Part shown: one piece after another, positions 59,706 to 64,000 of the stretch | Position numbering within the stretch: position 1 is the first letter of the stretch | How the letters are laid out: every line of letters starts with the position of its first letter | DNA from: JAGOEY01 sp017997515 | GTDB taxonomy: Bacteria; Pseudomonadota; Gammaproteobacteria; Burkholderiales; Burkholderiaceae_C | Assembly (NCBI GenBank): GCA_026314275.1 | Contig: CP111109.1 | Span: 1,860,001-1,924,000 of the forward strand | Direction: 5' to 3' | DNA: 64,000 bases | Notes under the pieces: generated by a model | Database searches by the model: none | Told to the model about the DNA's origin: nothing | What the model saw: the letters and a program-made list of their open reading frames with translations, nothing else | Program-made: the position numbers and the translations under genes

Positions 59706-60383
59706 TCATGCTGCCTGCAACTGCTCCAACCCGTTGCCCAGCACCACCAGGCCCAGCAACAGCAGCACGGTGGCCATGGTGGTGGCGTTGTTTTGAACGA
59801 TCCAGGCCTTGGTCTGGGCCAGCGGCGCTGCCGCACGGTCACCCAGCACCAGGTACAGCACGGCAGGTGCGGCAACCCCCAGGCTGGCAATGGCCGTGAA
59901 TACGATCAGCGCAATCCACTGCCCAAGCGGCCCGGGGCTGGCCGCCAGAATGGACAACGCGCCGGCAACCACCAACAGCAGGTTTTTCGGGTTGACCGTG
60001 GTGAGTGCCAGGCCCAGCCCGCCCGCCTTGGGCACACTCAGCGTGTCCAGCATGTCCATCCACGCGGGCTGCGGCGCAACGGCACCGTTGCGAGGTCGGC
60101 TGCGCCACTGCCGCGCCGCCAGCACCAGCAGCAGCCCACCAATCGCAATCCGGGCCCATGCCAGCCAGCCGGGTGTGGCTTGGGCGTCACGGCTGCTGCC
60201 GTCGGCCAGCAGCAGCACCAGGCTGCCCACCAGGGTGATACCTGCCATCCAGCCCAGCAAAAACGCCAGCACCGCCGTTTTGTGCGGCCGCGTCAGCAGT
60301 GCCAGCGTGACCGCCACCAACGGAATCGACGAAAAAATGATGCCCACGGCGATGGGCGCAGACTGGGCAATGGCGGCAAACAC
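59706..60383 (-). CDS. GAP-family (Sap, sulfolipid-1-addressing-like) membrane protein
   Basis: A membrane protein of about 225 aa with six hydrophobic helices. The pattern matches the GAP/Sap family (PF11139): IGIIFSSIPLVAVTLALL-like first helices, FLLGWMAGITLVGSLVLLL and the central LALTTVNPKNLLLVVAGAL. The family was first linked to lipid export in mycobacteria; the role here is unknown. The start at GTG 60383 has AAAGGA upstream and is preferred to TTG 60410. It follows the aspartoacylase-like gene by 72 nt on the same strand. Confidence 0.8.
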   Translation of the reverse strand: MFAAIAQSAPIAVGIIFSSIPLVAVTLALLTRPHKTAVLAFLLGWMAGITLVGSLVLLLADGSSRDAQATPGWLAWARIAIGGLLLVLAARQWRSRPRNGAVAPQPAWMDMLDTLSVPKAGGLGLALTTVNPKNLLLVVAGALSILAASPGPLGQWIALIVFTAIASLGVAAPAVLYLVLGDRAAAPLAQTKAWIVQNNATTMATVLLLLGLVVLGNGLEQLQAA

Positions 60384-60455
60384 GGCTGGGTTTCCTTTGC
60401 CCCAGGGCAAGGGGCTGGGCCGATTCTACGGAGGCGTGCGCCTTTATGAGGATGT

Positions 60456-61436
60456 TTACAGCGGCCGCCGCCGCGCAAACCGCACCACACTTACCCCGGC
60501 CCGCGCCTGCCGTGTGGACGGCATCACCAGCACACAGTCGTCGTACGGTGTGGTGACCGGCTCACCGTCGTTGTCGCCAATCACGGTGCCTGCCTTGGCG
60601 ATCACTTCCAGGCCCTGGAATGCCTCGGTAAACCGGAACTGCGCGCTGCGTGCCACCACGGGCCCGGTCACGTCCAGTGCCCATTGCTGTTGCGCGTCGG
60701 CCTGCCGCCAGCCGGGCAGCAGGTGTTGCACGTCGTCGGCGCTCAGCACTTCCGATGCCTGAAGAAACCGCGCACATTGGTCCTGTGCCACGCTGCGGCT
60801 GGCCACGTCGCCGTGGAAGCCACACTCCACCAGCAGCGAGCGGCAACCGTTGTCGGGCGCAGAGGGGTCGGCGCCAAAGCGGCCAAAGTCGCGCATACGC
60901 ACGCCGTCCTTGTGGCCGGCATCCACCACAATAAATTCAGGTGTGCCAAGTTGTTTGGCCAGCGCCACATTGCAGGGGCGTATGCCGGTCAGTGAAAGCG
61001 GCGCGCCGGGCTCGTGCATCGAATGCAGGTCCAGCAGCCAGTCCGCTTGTTCCACAAACGGCTGCAAGGCTCCGGCACGGCGGCGCTCCAGCGTGTCGGC
61101 GGCGGCGATACGGTCGGGCAGCCACTGGCGGTTCAGATCCTCGTCCACAAAACGTGATGCGTCGTGGTTGGCAGGGTCGAAGCGGTCGAACGCAGCCAGG
61201 TTGCAAAAGGCGAGTGTCAGGCGGCCCTGGCGCGGGCGCACACCGGCCTCCAGCAGGCCTTTGATCGCCCACGCGCCGCAGACCTCGTTGCCGTGCACCA
61301 GGGCGGTGATGAGCACATGGCGGCCGGGTTGGCCGGAGTCGAATTGCCAGACACCCTCCACACCGGTGTTGCCGGTGCGCCAGGCGCTGATGTCGGGCGC
61401 AGGCAGGTCAAAACGCAGGGGTGCAGTGGTGCTCAT
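60456..61436 (-). CDS. Succinylglutamate desuccinylase/aspartoacylase-family enzyme
   Basis: A 326-aa zinc hydrolase of the AstE/ASPA family. The metal ligands are seen in ALVHGNEVCGAWA (His and Glu) and LLDLHSMHEPG (His); SRFVDEDLNRQW is the typical arginine segment. It would cleave an N-acyl amino acid or a related amide; the exact substrate is not known. Its ATG overlaps the stop codon of the Bug receptor gene (ATGA), which ties it to that gene's ligand. The C-terminal beta domain has the usual VIGDNDGEPVTTPYDDCVLV region. Confidence 0.87.
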   Translation of the reverse strand: MSTTAPLRFDLPAPDISAWRTGNTGVEGVWQFDSGQPGRHVLITALVHGNEVCGAWAIKGLLEAGVRPRQGRLTLAFCNLAAFDRFDPANHDASRFVDEDLNRQWLPDRIAAADTLERRRAGALQPFVEQADWLLDLHSMHEPGAPLSLTGIRPCNVALAKQLGTPEFIVVDAGHKDGVRMRDFGRFGADPSAPDNGCRSLLVECGFHGDVASRSVAQDQCARFLQASEVLSADDVQHLLPGWRQADAQQQWALDVTGPVVARSAQFRFTEAFQGLEVIAKAGTVIGDNDGEPVTTPYDDCVLVMPSTRQARAGVSVVRFARRRPL

Positions 61437-62431
61437 TCTTTGATCTTCGCGAAGTCAACAATCTTCTGGTACTTGGCGGTTTCGTCCACCAGGAACTTCT
61501 GGATGTCCACGGGTGTGGTCGGCACGGTGGAGCTGGCGGCTTCCATCTTCTTGCGGAACTCGGGCGACTGCAGTGTGTCGGCCAGGGCCTTTTTCAGGCG
61601 CGCCACCACCGGCTCGGGCATCTTGGCCGGGCCCATCAGCACAAACCAGGTGCCCATGTCGATGCCCTTGAGGGCAGGGTGTTCGGCCAGCGCAGGGATG
61701 TCGGGCGTCACGGCCGAACGTTTGGCCTCGGTGGTGCCCAGGGCCACCACCTTGCCGCTCTTGATGTGCGGTAGTCCGCTGGACAGCACAAACACACCGT
61801 ACTCCAGGTTGCCGCCCAGCAGGTCGTTGGCCAGCGGGGCCACACCCCGGTACGGGATGTGGGTCAGGAACACACCGGCCTGTTCCTTCACCATTTCACC
61901 CGCAAGGTGCAGCGATGTGCCCACGCCCGAACTGCCGTAGCTGAACTTGCCCGGGTTGGCCTTGGTGCGCTGCAGGAATTCACCGATGTTCTTCACCCCC
62001 GTGCTGGTGGACGCCACCAGCACCAGCGGCTGCGAGGCAATCATGCCAATGGGCGTGAAGTCGGTGAGTTTGTATTTGACCGCGCTGGTCACCAGCCGGT
62101 TGATGGCGACTTCGTTGTTGGCTCCCACCAGCAGGGTGTAGCCGTCCGGCGCGGCGTTGGCCACTTTCTGCGCGCCAATCGCGCCACCGGCACCGCCGAT
62201 GTTCTCGATCACCACCGGCACACCCAGGCGGGTGGACAGCTCCTGCCCAAAGGTGCGCCCGGTCAGGTCGGTGCTGCCACCGGGTGGATAGGCCACCACG
62301 ATGGTGATGGGTTTGTTGGGGTAGGTATCACCCTGGGCGCTGGCCGGGTGGCTGGCGAGCAGGGCCAGGCTGCACACACCCAGGGCGAGCTGCGCCAGGT
62401 GGGCGCGGCGGAGGATTGGTTTTTTTGGCAT
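61433..62431 (-). CDS. Bug-type periplasmic receptor (tripartite tricarboxylate transporter family)
   Basis: A 332-aa periplasmic receptor of the Bug/TctC family, greatly expanded in Burkholderiales. The signal peptide ends in PASAQG. Motifs typical of the family are PNKPITIVVAYPPGGSTDLTGR, IENIGGAGGAIGAQKVANAAPDGYTLLVG and GVGTSLHLAGE. It binds a carboxylated compound. The start at 62431 (MPKKPILRR) is chosen over an in-frame start upstream. The aspartoacylase-like gene overlaps it by 4 nt, and no TctA/TctB membrane genes are adjacent. Confidence 0.9.
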   Translation of the reverse strand: MPKKPILRRAHLAQLALGVCSLALLASHPASAQGDTYPNKPITIVVAYPPGGSTDLTGRTFGQELSTRLGVPVVIENIGGAGGAIGAQKVANAAPDGYTLLVGANNEVAINRLVTSAVKYKLTDFTPIGMIASQPLVLVASTSTGVKNIGEFLQRTKANPGKFSYGSSGVGTSLHLAGEMVKEQAGVFLTHIPYRGVAPLANDLLGGNLEYGVFVLSSGLPHIKSGKVVALGTTEAKRSAVTPDIPALAEHPALKGIDMGTWFVLMGPAKMPEPVVARLKKALADTLQSPEFRKKMEAASSTVPTTPVDIQKFLVDETAKYQKIVDFAKIKE

Positions 62432-62540
62432 CGTGGGCTTTCGTTGGGGTAACCCATTCTGAACACGATGGCATGCGGCTGTTGCGCTGAATCGGCAATA
62501 TCCTGTGCCGTTTGATGCCATTTCTGCTGTGTGTCCAGGG

Positions 62541-63431
62541 TTAACCCGTGACAGCTTTCCACACCGCTTCACCCAGGCTGCCCATACGGCGTTTGGGGCG
62601 GTACAGGCGCACGTCAAATTTCACTTCCATGGCCTTGTCGCCTGCGCGTGCGAGCTGGCCCGAAGCACAGTCGCGGTGCACCATCGACCAGGGCAGCCAG
62701 GCCACCCCCAGGCCCTTGCGCACGTATTCGTACTGTGCGTCGGCAGAGTCACACTCCACCAGCCGCTGCAGCTGGGGCGCACGCGGGTTGTGCGCCAGGT
62801 GGTCGTCCACCAGCCGGCCCATGGCCAGGGTGGGGGCATAGGCCAAATACGGCGTGGGTTGCGGCGACGAAAACAGGTGAATGGCCTCGCCCCGGGCATC
62901 CGCGCGGGACACGGGCACCAGGCGGTCGGTGGCCACGGTGACATGGGTAAAGCGCCGCGCGTCCAGCCGCAAGGCCAGCGCGGTGTGGTGGTACAGCAGG
63001 GCAAAGTCGGCCTCGTCCTGCTCCAGCATACGCACCACGTCGGCCAGGCTGCGGGTCACGATACACATCTCGGCACCTTGCAGCACGGGCTGCAGGCGCA
63101 CCAGCCAGTCGGCCACCAGCATCCGCGCCAGCGTGCGGCCGGTGGCCAGGCGGATGGTCTGCGCCTGGCGGTTGGCGGCGCTGTGCATTTCGCCGCGTGC
63201 GTCACCCAGGCTGCGCACCATCTGCGACGAGGCTTCGAGAAAGGTTTCACCAGCAGGTGTCGGCCGCACCGGGCTGCCACCCCGCTCCACCAGCGGTGTG
63301 CCGGCCCAGGCCTCCAGCGCCCGGATGCGCCGCCCGAATGCGGGGTGGGTCACATGGCGCAGCTCGGCCGCGCGGCTGAAGCTGCGGGTCTGCGCCAGGG
63401 TGATGAAGTCTTCGAGCCACTTGATGTGCAT
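62541..63431 (-). CDS. LysR-family transcriptional regulator
   Basis: A 296-aa LysR-type regulator. The N-terminal helix-turn-helix reads IKWLEDFITLAQTRSFSRAAELRHVTHPAFGRRIRALE; the effector-binding domain starts near residue 90 (QTIRLATGRTL). It lies upstream of the Bug receptor gene on the same strand with a 110-nt gap, so it probably controls that gene and the aspartoacylase-like gene in response to their substrate. It starts 27 nt after the uvrA stop codon. Confidence 0.92.
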   Translation of the reverse strand: MHIKWLEDFITLAQTRSFSRAAELRHVTHPAFGRRIRALEAWAGTPLVERGGSPVRPTPAGETFLEASSQMVRSLGDARGEMHSAANRQAQTIRLATGRTLARMLVADWLVRLQPVLQGAEMCIVTRSLADVVRMLEQDEADFALLYHHTALALRLDARRFTHVTVATDRLVPVSRADARGEAIHLFSSPQPTPYLAYAPTLAMGRLVDDHLAHNPRAPQLQRLVECDSADAQYEYVRKGLGVAWLPWSMVHRDCASGQLARAGDKAMEVKFDVRLYRPKRRMGSLGEAVWKAVTG

Positions 63432-63457
63432 GGTGCTGGGCTCCGGTGGCGCAGGGT

Positions 63458-64000
63458 TTACAGAATCCGCTTCAGGTAGGTTCCGGTGTGGCTGGCGGGG
63501 TTGGCCGCAATGTCCTCCGGTGTGCCCACGCCCACCACGGTGCCGCCGCCCGAGCCGCCTTCGGGCCCCATGTCGATGAGCCAGTCGGCGGTTTTGATGA
63601 CGTCGAGGTTGTGCTCGATGATGACGATGGTGTTGCCCGCGTCACGCAGCTGGTGCAGCACCTTGAGCAGCAGGTCGATGTCGGCAAAGTGCAGCCCGGT
63701 GGTGGGCTCGTCCAGGATGTACAGCGTGCGGCCGGTGTCGCGTTTGCTCAGCTCCAACGCCAGCTTTACGCGCTGTGCTTCGCCGCCCGAGAGTGTGGTG
63801 GCCGACTGGCCGAGTTTGATGTAACTCAGACCCACATCCAGGAGGGTATGCAGCTTGCGGGCAATGGTGGGCACGGCCTGCAGGAACGCGTAGGCCACCT
63901 CCACCGTCATGTCCAGAATCTCTGCGATGTTCTTGCCCTTGTAGAGCACCTCCAGCGTTTCGCGGTTGTAGCGCTGGCCTTTGCACACATCACAGGGCAC
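63458..64000 (-). CDS. uvrA: Excinuclease ABC subunit A, C-terminal part (cut by window edge)
   Basis: The last 180 codons of UvrA, the DNA-damage sensor of nucleotide excision repair; the rest lies beyond the window. The second ABC domain is visible: CDVCKGQRYNRETLEV (zinc finger end), the ABC signature LSGGEAQRVKLALEL, the Walker B TLYILDEPTTGLHFADIDLLL and IVIIEHNLDVIKTADWLIDMGPEGG. The match to UvrA is unambiguous. The LysR gene follows. Confidence 0.96.
   Translation of the reverse strand: MPCDVCKGQRYNRETLEVLYKGKNIAEILDMTVEVAYAFLQAVPTIARKLHTLLDVGLSYIKLGQSATTLSGGEAQRVKLALELSKRDTGRTLYILDEPTTGLHFADIDLLLKVLHQLRDAGNTIVIIEHNLDVIKTADWLIDMGPEGGSGGGTVVGVGTPEDIAANPASHTGTYLKRIL

Noticed and set aside
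1..64000. tRNA, rRNA, CRISPR array, phage or transposase genes
   Set aside because: No cloverleaf-like sequence, regular spacer-repeat array or recognisable mobile-element protein was found by reading; a tRNAscan or ISfinder search was not possible.

Overview
The window is GC-rich chromosomal DNA from a betaproteobacterium, most likely Comamonadaceae (Rhodoferax/Polaromonas/Acidovorax-like). This rests on the gene order pgk-pyk ... fba-purC ... purE-purK-tsaC ... dacB-tsaB-rimI, a Bug-type tricarboxylate receptor, a fused IorA-IorB oxidoreductase, an AzlCD exporter and many short dispersed repeats. The genus is inference. I saw no rRNA, tRNA, CRISPR array, transposase or phage gene; the window is mostly core and metabolic genes on both strands.

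Layout. 1-8 kb: end of a sensor kinase and its FixJ/LuxR-type regulator, an OmpA-like lipoprotein, mltA, a Tat-exported PhoX phosphatase behind a tandem PHO-box-like site, an MFS exporter and an Lrp-type regulator. 8-18 kb: a 1,196-aa indolepyruvate oxidoreductase, yajC-secD-secF and a frameshifted DUF1631 gene. 18-28 kb: a HipA/YjjJ-type kinase, an orphan LivK-like receptor, a cytoplasmic trypsin-like protease, dprA and a LysM protein divergent from def-lipoprotein-fmt-azlC-azlD. 28-45 kb: pgk and pyk, then two PAP2 phosphatases, hpd-phhA (phenylalanine/tyrosine degradation), a ketopantoate reductase and a QseBC-like pair, then fba, purC, a thioredoxin-TPR/NlpE-META pair and purE-purK-tsaC. 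45-57 kb: a GDSL-like lipoprotein lacking catalytic residues, an OmpW-like porin, a secreted lipase-like lipoprotein behind a TetR-type operator, a SemiSWEET, dacB, tsaB-rimI-UDG-like, pyrF, thioesterases, an EamA carrier and an MscS channel. 57-64 kb: a SNF2 helicase, a GAP-family protein, an aspartoacylase-like enzyme co-translated with a Bug receptor under a LysR gene, and the 3' end of uvrA.

The most notable signal is not a gene. A roughly 90-100 bp element with up to three hairpins (family A) occurs 12 times. Its largest hairpin keeps pairing through several different compensatory base changes. Ten of the 12 copies start within about 10 nt of a stop codon, in the orientation of the gene just ended, which suggests a 3'-UTR element. 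One copy has been absorbed in frame into rimI and another lies at the 5' end of the lipoprotein gene after def. A second, shorter repeat family (B) lies between genes and also appears in frame inside dprA and the UDG-like gene. Other points are a 180-bp inverted-repeat element before phoX, two divergent genes whose start codons overlap in one CATG, and several proteins that have lost catalytic residues.
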